Assembly (NCBI RefSeq): GCF_004010325.2
Contig: NZ_SADR02000003.1
Coordinates: forward strand, 1 to 64,000
Direction of reading: 5' to 3'
Length of the DNA stretch: 64,000 bases
DNA from: Mesorhizobium sp. M00.F.Ca.ET.216.01.1.1
GTDB lineage: Bacteria > Pseudomonadota > Alphaproteobacteria > Rhizobiales > Rhizobiaceae
Both the position numbers and the translations under genes were made by a program. The notes under the pieces are model-generated. The model was not told where the DNA came from. It saw nothing but the letters and a program-made list of their open reading frames with translations, and made no database searches. Positions 17,800-24,601 of this stretch are shown here, piece after piece; within the stretch, counting starts at the first letter, position 1; every line of letters begins with the position of its first letter.

Positions 17800-18885
17800 T
17801 CAGAGCCTGCGAAAGCCGTCGACAAGTTCCTCCATATCCTTCGGTATCGCTGCCTCGAACCTCATCGTCAAATGGGTAGCTGGATGCCGAAATTCAAGAA
17901 GGCGGGCGTGCAAAGCTTGCCGCGGAAATGCCTTCACCTGGCCCTTCAGCGGCTCGGGCAACCGGTTGGCCTTGGTGCGAAAGGCCTGGCCGTAATCCGG
18001 GTCGCCGACCACCGGATGGCCGATATGGGCCATGTGAACGCGAATCTGGTGGGTACGGCCGGTTTCTAGCCGGCATTCGACCAGGCTCGCCGTGGCAAAT
18101 TCCTTTTGCTGCTCGCCGAAGCGCTCGACCACGCTGAAATGGGTGATCGCGTGGCGGGCGTCGTCGCGGCCTACCGGCACCACGGCGCGCCGTACGCGGT
18201 CGGCGGCGCGGCCGAGCGGCTGGTCGACCGTGCCGGTCGGTCTTGGCGGTATGCCCCAGACCAGCGCCAGATAGGCGCGTTCGAGATCGCCAGTTAGCCC
18301 ATGGTCGGCAAAGGCTTCCGACAACGCCTTGTGGGCGCGGTCGGTCTTGGCGACGACCATGACGCCGCTGGTCTCCTTGTCCAGGCGATGGACGATGCCG
18401 GGCCGCCGCACGCCGCCAATGCCGGAAAGACTGTCGCCGCAGTGATGGATCAGCGCGTTGACCAGCGTGCCGGTCCAGTTGCCGGCGCCGGGATGGACGA
18501 CCAGCCCCGCCGGCTTGTTGATGACGATCAGCTCGCTGTCCTCATAGAGGATGTCGAGCGCGATATCCTCGCCTTGCGGTTCCGCCGGCTCCGGCTCCGG
18601 CATGTCGACCGACACGCGGTCGCCGGCCGCCATCTTGCGCTTGGTCTCGTCGACCGGCTTGCCGCCGATCTTGACCGCGCCCTGCCTGATCAGCATCTGC
18701 ACGCGGCTGCGCGACATGTCGGGGCCGAGCTTGCCCGCCAGCCACTGGTCGAGGCGTTGGCCGACCGCATCGGCGCCCGCTTTCAGCAGGATCGGTCCCC
18801 CGTCTGGCGATCCACCGTCTGGCGACCCGCCCTCCGTCAATCCGCCCCCTATCAATCCGGGGGTCTCTTCGTTATGAGCGCTCAT
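17800..18885 (-). CDS. rluD: RluA-family 23S rRNA pseudouridine synthase (RluD-like)
   Basis: The 361-residue protein has a Gly/Ser/Pro/Asp-rich N-terminal tail with a GGSPDGGSPDGG repeat (about 19-30), an S4 RNA-binding domain (about 40-105; RLDQWLAGKLGPDMSRSRVQ) and the catalytic domain with IVHRLDKETSGVMVVAKT, whose Asp is the nucleophile, and LVECRLETGRTHQIRVHMAH. It isomerises uridines in 23S rRNA; RluD (helix 69) is the likeliest match. It is divergent from the DUF6476-like gene, with 26 bases between starts. Confidence 0.88.
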   Translation of the reverse strand: MSAHNEETPGLIGGGLTEGGSPDGGSPDGGPILLKAGADAVGQRLDQWLAGKLGPDMSRSRVQMLIRQGAVKIGGKPVDETKRKMAAGDRVSVDMPEPEPAEPQGEDIALDILYEDSELIVINKPAGLVVHPGAGNWTGTLVNALIHHCGDSLSGIGGVRRPGIVHRLDKETSGVMVVAKTDRAHKALSEAFADHGLTGDLERAYLALVWGIPPRPTGTVDQPLGRAADRVRRAVVPVGRDDARHAITHFSVVERFGEQQKEFATASLVECRLETGRTHQIRVHMAHIGHPVVGDPDYGQAFRTKANRLPEPLKGQVKAFPRQALHARLLEFRHPATHLTMRFEAAIPKDMEELVDGFRRL

Positions 18886-18911
18886 CGAAAATCGTTCCGG
18901 AATATCTTGCC

Positions 18912-19295
18912 ATGGCCCGGCCCCTTGCCGACGAAGACGAGGAAAAACCGCTCGATCCCGAGGTTGAAAAGGTGCGGAAGAAACTTGTCCGCTTCGTCGC
19001 CATCAATCTCGGCCTGCTGTTCCTCGCCCTTATGGTGGTGATCGCAGCGCTTGTCTACAAAGCGCGCAACGCGCCGCCCACCAGCCCGCCGCTGGGTGCA
19101 GACATCCAGGCGCCGTCCGGCGAGCCGATGACGGGCGACATTGTGCTGCCTGTCGGCGCCAAGGTCGTCAGCCAGTCACTTTCCGGCAACCGCGTCTCCA
19201 TCGATGCCGAGCTTGCCGACGGTAGCCGCGCCATCTTCGTCTACGATATTGCCGAGCGCCGCATCGTCGGCCGCTTCTCGATCCGCAACAAATGA
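18912..19295 (+). CDS. Single-pass membrane protein (DUF6476-like)
   Basis: The 127-residue protein starts with a charged cytosolic segment (MARPLADEDEEKPLDPEVEK). It then has one membrane helix at about 28-50 (FVAINLGLLFLALMVVIAAL) and a roughly 75-residue periplasmic part rich in beta-type sequence (GDIVLPVGAKVVSQSLSGNR). Such proteins are common beside rluD in Rhizobiales but uncharacterised. Its last four bases (ATGA) overlap the start of the VOC gene, so the two are translationally coupled. Confidence 0.75.
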   Translation: MARPLADEDEEKPLDPEVEKVRKKLVRFVAINLGLLFLALMVVIAALVYKARNAPPTSPPLGADIQAPSGEPMTGDIVLPVGAKVVSQSLSGNRVSIDAELADGSRAIFVYDIAERRIVGRFSIRNK

Positions 19296-19699
19296 CTGGT
19301 TTTGCCGAAAACCGCAGCATTGCCATCGTCGCGGTCGTCGTCGCGGATTATGACGAGGCGATCTCCTGGTATGTCGGCAGGCTGGGCTTTGCCCTCACCG
19401 AAGACGTCGACCTTGGCGGGGGCAAGCGCTGGGTGACGGTCACGCCGGCGAACGGGCAAGGCGCGCGGCTGCTCCTGGCCGAAGCGTCCGACGACGCGCA
19501 AAGGGACAGCATCGGCAATCAGACCGGCGGCCGGGTTTTCCTGTTCCTCGAAACCGACGATTTTGCCCGCGACCATGCCGCGATGATTGAAAAAGGCGTC
19601 GACTTCCGGGAAGCGCCACGCCACGAGGCCTATGGCACGGTGGCGGTTTTCGCCGATCTCTACGGAAATCTCTGGGACCTGATCGAGCCAAAACTATAG
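19292..19699 (+). CDS. VOC-family protein
   Basis: The 135-residue protein is one VOC unit: IVAVVVADYDEAISWYVGRL at the front, GKRWVTVTPANGQGARLLLA in the middle and the C-terminal ligand segment FADLYGNLWDLIEPKL. The substrate is unknown. The start ATG overlaps the stop of the preceding membrane-protein gene. It ends about 90 bases before tRNA-Glu. Confidence 0.82.
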   Translation: MTGFAENRSIAIVAVVVADYDEAISWYVGRLGFALTEDVDLGGGKRWVTVTPANGQGARLLLAEASDDAQRDSIGNQTGGRVFLFLETDDFARDHAAMIEKGVDFREAPRHEAYGTVAVFADLYGNLWDLIEPKL

Positions 19700-19790
19700 G
19701 TTTGCGACGGACATTTTTCTGGTGGATCCAGACTGTCTGAAGCCCAGTTGCTTTTTCCCAGCCGTCAGCCTATATCGCCGGTTCTTGAAC

Positions 19791-19865
19791 GCGCCCATCG
19801 TCTAGCGGTCAGGACACCGCCCTCTCACGGCGGGAACAGGGGTTCGATTCCCCTTGGGCGTACCA
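19791..19865 (+). tRNA. tRNA-Glu (anticodon CTC)
   Basis: A full cloverleaf is visible. The acceptor arm is GCGCCCA / TGGGCGT, the anticodon arm CCGCC-CTCTCAC-GGCGG has anticodon CTC, and the T arm is AGGGG-TTCGATT-CCCCT. The discriminator is A and CCA is encoded (19863-19865). It reads GAG codons. The poorly coding stretch 19866-22490 begins right after it, which suits an old integration site. Confidence 0.95.
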
Positions 19866-20039
19866 ACAAAGTCAATAAGCTAGCTTTCCCATCCAAACTT
19901 CGGTCCAATAAGAGACCCGAAAAACAGCGCTACTGCGGCCGATTCAGCTGCTGCGCGATAGCCGAGTCACAGCAGCATTTGCCAGCAACACGCTCACTAT
20001 CGCGACACGAGCCGCTGGCGACGGCGCTTAGCGTAAGTA

Positions 20040-20260
20040 TGCCCGGCGTAGATCGTATCATTGACTGTGGCCGCCAGCACCCTCTGGCGATAGTGCGGAT
20101 GGACGCTGGCCTCGGTCGCGGCGAGGTGGCGCGTACCCACCTAGGCGCCAGCCGCCCCCAAGGCGAAGGCGGCTGCCACGTCGCGGCCGTCAGCGATGCC
20201 GCTCGCCGCAAGCACAGCCAATGGCGCGACGGCGTCAACGACGGCAGGTAGCGCCCTCAA
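20040..20260 (-). pseudogene. Nitronate monooxygenase remnant
   Basis: The minus strand encodes LPAVVDAVAPLAVLAASGIA, then DGRDVAAAFALGAAGA, an in-frame TAG (20141-20143), then VGTRHLAATEASVHPHYRQ and VNDTIYAG. These are the flavin/phosphate-binding core motifs of 2-nitropropane dioxygenase/nitronate monooxygenase, in the right order. Only about 73 codons remain; both ends and the rest of the roughly 320-residue enzyme are missing. It is a relic inside the low-coding region after tRNA-Glu. I see no clear gene at 19866-20039 or 20261-20544. Confidence 0.78.
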
Positions 20261-20544
20261 GTGTATTGCTGCCGAGATGGGGAATCGGCCGGTCAGCCTC
20301 ATTCAGATCGTGTTGCGCGAAAGTTGGAAACCAACGCCTATCGGCCGGTCAGGACGATCGACGAAGAATGCGAGACGGAACGGGACCGCCTGATGCAGCC
20401 TTCCGCGATCACGGAATTACTTATCTCTCGAGCGTTCCTATTATCTCTCTTGCGGCGGACCCCAACGCTGCTTGGCCGGCGCCTATTTGGTCCCCACCCC
20501 CCGCCTCCCCTGCGGCGCCGGCCTCTTCCACTCGCTGAAACCCG

Positions 20545-20706
20545 CTACTTCGCGGGTGGCGCGTTAGAGTCGTAGCAATCAGGATTTGACGATTGCTCAC
20601 ACGGAGGGGGCCCACCGCCAGCGCCGCCATAATGTTCCACGAGTTTTGCGAATCCGTAGGCGAAGGCGAAAAGAAGCGCTAGGATAACGACTATTCGGAC
20701 GGCCAT
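20545..20706 (-). CDS. Possible small membrane protein
   Basis: From the ATG at 20706 a 53-residue frame begins MAVRIVVILALLFAFAYGFA, a clear hydrophobic helix or uncleaved signal. A soluble tail follows with GGAGGGPPP and two Cys (PCEQSSNPDCYD). No strong ribosome site precedes it; an in-frame upstream ATG at 20754 is possible. No family recognised. It lies in the decayed stretch after tRNA-Glu and may not be a gene. Confidence 0.4.
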   Translation of the reverse strand: MAVRIVVILALLFAFAYGFAKLVEHYGGAGGGPPPCEQSSNPDCYDSNAPPAK

Positions 20707-20841
20707 CCGGGATTGTAGCAGGATCCCGCTTAGGACTGACCAGCCATAATGCATTTTTGGCCGCTCGGCGTTTCTTCTGTCATCGCCCCAGCTTGGCCTT
20801 CGTGGCTGGCACCGTGCGCCCGTGGGGCTTTTCGAACACGC

Positions 20842-21096
20842 TCACGATTTAGGGTTGCCGCCGGCTTGTCGGTCGTCGCCGTCCTTGGCTGTGCGATCCT
20901 GGAGCGTATGCATGATCGCTTCGTAGACGCTGCCTATCTCTTCGTCGATTTCTTGCTGTGGGATGCCTTGAGCTTCGGCCGCCCGCTTCGCGTCAACTAC
21001 CATATCGATCACAAGCAAGACCGGGTCAGCTATCGGCCCGTCCGGTAGGTGGTCCGGGATCCATTTGGAGAGAAAATCGCTGCCGCGCTTGCTCAT
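20842..21096 (-). CDS. DUF768 protein
   Basis: The 84-residue protein begins MSKRGSDFLSKWIPDHLPDG and contains AKRAAEAQGIPQQEIDEEIG followed by SVYEAIMHTL, the signature of DUF768. This family is known to me mainly from Mesorhizobium and close relatives, where there are many paralogues of unknown function. It appears intact although its surroundings are decayed. The C-terminal tail (TAKDGDDRQAGGNPKS) is polar and low in complexity. Confidence 0.78.
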   Translation of the reverse strand: MSKRGSDFLSKWIPDHLPDGPIADPVLLVIDMVVDAKRAAEAQGIPQQEIDEEIGSVYEAIMHTLQDRTAKDGDDRQAGGNPKS

Positions 21097-21240
21097 TTTG
21101 GTTTCTTATTCCGCAAGTCGCGCTTGGGCTTTACCGTCGGGCTCGTTGCCGCTCTTTCGAGTCGAAGGGCTCTAAGTTTCGCGGAATTGCTGTCCGGTAC
21201 TCTGCCTCCGTCAGAATGACACGCTTCGCCCAAGCGCTTA

Positions 21241-21654
21241 CTATTTGGCAAGCGCGCAAATTGCATATGCCGTCAGCGTCCAAGCTGTTGGAGGCGTAGT
21301 GGCTACATGCGCTTGTGCTACCCATCCTGAAGCTGGGGAAGTAACCGGCAAGCTCCTAGAGATTAGAGCATTTGAATTTGACGCGCTGGCACCGCCACCT
21401 ATGACGACTTTTGGCTTGGGACACCAAGCCTGTGCGGATTTGTCTGGGCTTGTATCACTCGCACTTGCATACTGTGTGACCACCCAGCCGCTGACGCCGT
21501 CCTTCCCCGCTGGACCCTCAGCCCCCTTGGCACCTTTGGGTCCCTGCTTGCCAGGCAGACCTTGCGGACCGACAGGCCCTTGCGGCCCTGGCGGCCCCAT
21601 TGTTGCGCAACCGGCAAGCAAAGCCACACATGCTAGAGCGCTAACAATTCTCAT
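21241..21654 (-). CDS. Collagen-like lipoprotein
   Basis: The 137-residue protein starts at 21654 with GGGGAGGTGG upstream. It has a lipoprotein signal ([19 protein letters not shown]; lipobox LAGC, Cys16). Immediately after come about 12 Gly-X-Y triplets ([19 protein letters not shown], then [19 protein letters not shown]), a short collagen-like segment. The C-terminal 80 residues ([39 protein letters not shown]) look like a compact beta domain of a kind seen after such repeats. It is probably exported and membrane-anchored. It is in the otherwise decayed region after tRNA-Glu. Confidence 0.75.
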   Translation of the reverse strand: MRIVSALACVALLAGCATMGPPGPQGPVGPQGLPGKQGPKGAKGAEGPAGKDGVSGWVVTQYASASDTSPDKSAQAWCPKPKVVIGGGASASNSNALISRSLPVTSPASGWVAQAHVATTPPTAWTLTAYAICALAK

Positions 21655-21830
21655 GGCCACCTCCCCAGTTTCCCGGCGAGCTTGACGACGAAACATTCGC
21701 CAATTCTAATGAATGTATCACCACCCGATGGTCGTGGATAGGAATGCCAACACCGGCTGGTCGGCTCGGGCTATATGCCGACGAATTCATATTCGCCTGC
21801 TGGCGGGTCAACGGACGTAACCACCCGCAC

Positions 21831-22250
21831 CTATAGGTCGACCAGATCATCCCTGACCGGGTCGAGCAGATCGGGCCGGTTATTTCTTGGGTTGCCGACG
21901 TCGCGGCGGATCTTCCACGTAGTCATCAGTTCGTCCGGGAATGGCTCCATCAGGTGTTCCGGGTCGGGATGCGCCAGCCAGGTCACATAATCGGAAGCCT
22001 GAAGGATGATCGGCATTCGGTTGTGGATTTGCGCAATGGTGGCGTTGGGCTCACAGGTCAGCACCGCGAAGGTGCGGACGTTCTCGCCCGTCGCCGGGTC
22101 GCGCTAATTCTCCCACAGTTCGGCCAGTGCGAACGGCTCGCCCGATTTCATGGCGATGGTGTAGGGCTGCTTGTCCTTCCGGTGCCGACGATGTCCTTCC
22201 ATTCAAAATAGCCGTCGATCGGCATCAGCGCCCGCCGCGGCCAATAGGCC
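21831..22250 (-). pseudogene. SRAP (YedK/HMCES-like) peptidase remnant
   Basis: Minus-strand pieces match SOS-response-associated peptidase in order. They are LMPIDGYFEWKDIVGTG, then after a one-base slip KDKQPYTIAMKSGEPFALAE with LWEN and an in-frame TAG, then RTFAVLTCEPNATIAQIHNR, MPIILQASDYVTWL and DELMTTWKIRRDVGNPRNN. SRAP proteins form a DNA-protein crosslink at abasic sites through Cys2. The N-terminal part with Cys2 is absent, and a frameshift and a stop interrupt the rest, so it cannot work. The 240 bases to the next gene show nothing I can support. Confidence 0.8.
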
Positions 22251-22492
22251 GCCCGGATTCACCGCCTTGGGCTTCGCCGCTTCTGGCGCAGCGTCGCTGA
22301 TTGAATTAGCATTGCGTGATGAAGCTATGAGCCAGACACGGCGCGCAGAACGTCGGGTAGGAAACGGAGCGGGAAGCCTGACAGGCCGTCACGCATACCT
22401 GCAGCGTAGATGCCGATTGTACGGTGCGGCCGCAATCTGATCGGCACTGACCGATGCGACCGTGCAGTCCAAGCGATCCCAGGGAGGGCAAA

Positions 22493-23074
22493 ATGCAGAA
22501 ACTGCAATCACAAGGCGTCCATCACATCACGCTGGTCGGCGCCGGGCGTCAGACTTCGATCGATTTCTGGGAAGGCGTGCTCGGCATGCCTTTCATCTTC
22601 GAGCAGCCCAACCTCGACAAGGCAAGCGAAAGCCACCTCTATTTCGATCCGGGCGATGGCCGGCTCGTCACCGTCTTCACCGACGAGAGCCGCACGCCAG
22701 TGGCGCGGCGCACACCGACCGATACCGGCTGCGTCCATCACATCGCGTTTGCGGTGTCGCGCGTCACCTTCCTGCAGGCGGTCGCCCGGCTCAATGAGCG
22801 CGGCATCAAGCACAGCGGGGTCAAGGATCGCGGCTTCATGGATTCGATCTATTTCGAGGATCCACTCGGCCTGCTGATTGAGCTCGCCTCCTACCGTTTC
22901 GAGCCGCCAGCGGGCCTCACTCACGCCGACGTGCTGATGGAAGCGCACAAGGTCCGCGTTGCGCGCGGCGACTACAACATCGCCGAAGTGCATCTCGCCG
23001 ACGCGATCCAGGCGCTCGTCGAGCGGTCCCGCGCGACATTGTCGGAGGATAGGGCGCCGAGAAACCCATACTGA
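22493..23074 (+). CDS. VOC-family dioxygenase-like protein
   Basis: The 193-residue protein begins MQKLQSQGVHHITLVGAGRQ with GGGAGG upstream. It carries paired VOC motifs: VHHITL, TPTDTGCVHHIAFAVSRVTF and MDSIYFEDPLGLLIELASYR with the Glu ligand. The C-terminal 45 residues (ADVLMEAHKVRVARGDYNIA) extend past the VOC domain. It resembles small ring-cleaving or glyoxalase-like enzymes; the substrate is unknown. It runs into the GST gene 22 bases on, so the two are likely co-transcribed. Confidence 0.83.
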   Translation: MQKLQSQGVHHITLVGAGRQTSIDFWEGVLGMPFIFEQPNLDKASESHLYFDPGDGRLVTVFTDESRTPVARRTPTDTGCVHHIAFAVSRVTFLQAVARLNERGIKHSGVKDRGFMDSIYFEDPLGLLIELASYRFEPPAGLTHADVLMEAHKVRVARGDYNIAEVHLADAIQALVERSRATLSEDRAPRNPY

Positions 23075-23096
23075 ACAAGCCACAGGGAGGAACAAG

Positions 23097-23933
23097 ATGG
23101 CAAAGACAGCGACTAAGAGTGCGAAGAAGCCCGCGTCAAAGGCTGCTTCAAAGCCTGCCGGGAAGCCTGCAGCGAAAACGGCGGCAAAGCCGACGGCCAA
23201 CGCAGCCGCCAGGTCTGTGTCTAAAGCCAAGGCGAAGAGGCCGCCGCTGAAGCTCAGCATGCTGAAGCCGAGCGTCAACAACATGACCGTTCGGGTGTTC
23301 GCACGGGCGGCCGGGTTCGACGCTGCCGAGATCGACGCCTGGGGTCACACGCGCTCGCCCGAATACATGGCGCGAAACCCGGCTCACCTGACACCGATGA
23401 TCGAGGACGAGGGCCTGCCGAGAGGCGTCTTATGGGAAAGCTGCGCTATCATGCAATATCTCGCTAACAAGCACGGGCTGGAGAAATTCTACCCGAAGGC
23501 GCCCGCCAAGCGGGCGATGGTCGACAGCGCCATGTTCTACCTGATCGGCACGCTCTACCCCTATGTGGCGCGCGCCACGTATCCCGCGCTCGGCTTCCCG
23601 CAATATGCCGGCGAGGTCGGCCACAGCGATGCGCATCCCGACAGGAAATCGGAAGCGCAGAAAGCAGCTGTCGCCGCCATTGCGGAGCCGCTGGAGGTCT
23701 TTCACACCTTCTTCAGGAACGGCAAGCCGTTCATCGGCGGCAAGAGTCCGTCGATCGCCGACATCCGTCTGGCGGCGACACTCGAATTCCTTGCCGTCAT
23801 CGACTACGCTCTGCCCGATTGGGCGAAGGAATATATGGCGGCAATGGAGAAGAAACTCGGCAAGGCCTATGCCGAGCCAGCCGGCGACGTGCGCGGCTAT
23901 ATCGCCTATGTGAAGTCACAGGCGAGCGCCTGA
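23097..23933 (+). CDS. Glutathione S-transferase-like protein with Lys/Ala/Pro-rich N-terminal tail
   Basis: The 278-residue protein has a 50-residue N-terminal tail of KPASKAASKPAGKPAAK-type repeats like histone-H1 or PhaF tails. A GST fold follows: a thioredoxin-like N domain (about 53-135; NPAHLTPMIEDEGLPRGVLW; ESCAIMQYLANKHGLEKFYP) and a helical C domain (about 150-275; FFRNGKPFIGGKSPSIADIR). The front CxxC/Ser site of classic GSTs is not obvious. The tail may bind DNA or another polyanion, or be disordered. The start at 23097 has GGGAGG upstream. Confidence 0.8.
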   Translation: MAKTATKSAKKPASKAASKPAGKPAAKTAAKPTANAAARSVSKAKAKRPPLKLSMLKPSVNNMTVRVFARAAGFDAAEIDAWGHTRSPEYMARNPAHLTPMIEDEGLPRGVLWESCAIMQYLANKHGLEKFYPKAPAKRAMVDSAMFYLIGTLYPYVARATYPALGFPQYAGEVGHSDAHPDRKSEAQKAAVAAIAEPLEVFHTFFRNGKPFIGGKSPSIADIRLAATLEFLAVIDYALPDWAKEYMAAMEKKLGKAYAEPAGDVRGYIAYVKSQASA

Positions 23934-24058
23934 GAGCGCAAAACAGTCTCGATATCAAATGTCGGTTCGTACGCATGAATATACTGCCAAGCTGGCGGCC
24001 GAAAACAATGTAAAGATTTTCTTGCCGCAAATTTTCGCAAAAGCAAGGAGGGGTGTTC

Positions 24059-24595
24059 ATGGGTGCAAGGGGCCGATATTTCAGTAGCCTGGTGGCTGGC
24101 ATATTTGCCGGCGTCTTCTGGGTGGATACCGCCTCGGCGCAGTCGAGTGAGGCGGGGTGTACGTTCGAGCTGGTGGCAGGTGCGTCTCGACAAATTTTGA
24201 GATGTCAGGAAGGCCCTACCATCATTGTCGAAGATGGCGCTCGTTTTACTCTGGTGGACCGTGATCGAAACGGCAATGCCGATGCGGTCAGATTGCGACG
24301 CAAGGCGCTGCTGCTCGACGCTCCAGGCAGCCGGGTCCGGGGTGGCTTCGCGGTTGTCACTCCGCAGGCGATCGCTGCGGTGCGAGGCACAAGATGGGCA
24401 GTCGACGTTAGCCAAGGCAGGACGTCTGTTTTCGTCCTCAAAGGTCGAGTCGCCGTGCAAAGGCCAGGGTCCAATGCCGGCGTATTCCTCACACCGGGCG
24501 AAGGCGTCGACGTGGAAGCAGGGACAGGCAAACTGACCGTCCGGCGCTGGCCGGCCGCGCGTGTTTCCGCACTGTTGGCCCGTTTTGGCCAGTGA
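24059..24595 (+). CDS. FecR-domain periplasmic protein
   Basis: The 178-residue protein starts at 24059 (AAGGAGGGG upstream) with a signal peptide (YFSSLVAGIFAGVFWVDTAS-AQ). A FecR-like beta domain follows: EGPTIIVEDGARFTLVDRD, then VVTPQAIAAVRGTRWAVDV and TSVFVLKGRVAVQRPG with LTPGEGVDV. Such proteins are often paired with CHASE2-adenylate cyclases, as here, six bases upstream of the cyclase start. It may sense or stabilise the periplasmic part of the cyclase; this is inference. Confidence 0.83.
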   Translation: MGARGRYFSSLVAGIFAGVFWVDTASAQSSEAGCTFELVAGASRQILRCQEGPTIIVEDGARFTLVDRDRNGNADAVRLRRKALLLDAPGSRVRGGFAVVTPQAIAAVRGTRWAVDVSQGRTSVFVLKGRVAVQRPGSNAGVFLTPGEGVDVEAGTGKLTVRRWPAARVSALLARFGQ

Positions 24596-24601
24596 GCGGC
24601 A

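Noticed and set aside
20261..20544. More of the nitronate monooxygenase or another gene
   Set aside because: Short stretches such as EAGGGDQIGAG were tempting but too weak to assign.
19866..22490. Active genomic island or prophage at tRNA-Glu
   Set aside because: No integrase, no phage gene and no copy of the tRNA 3' end were found; only decay is visible.
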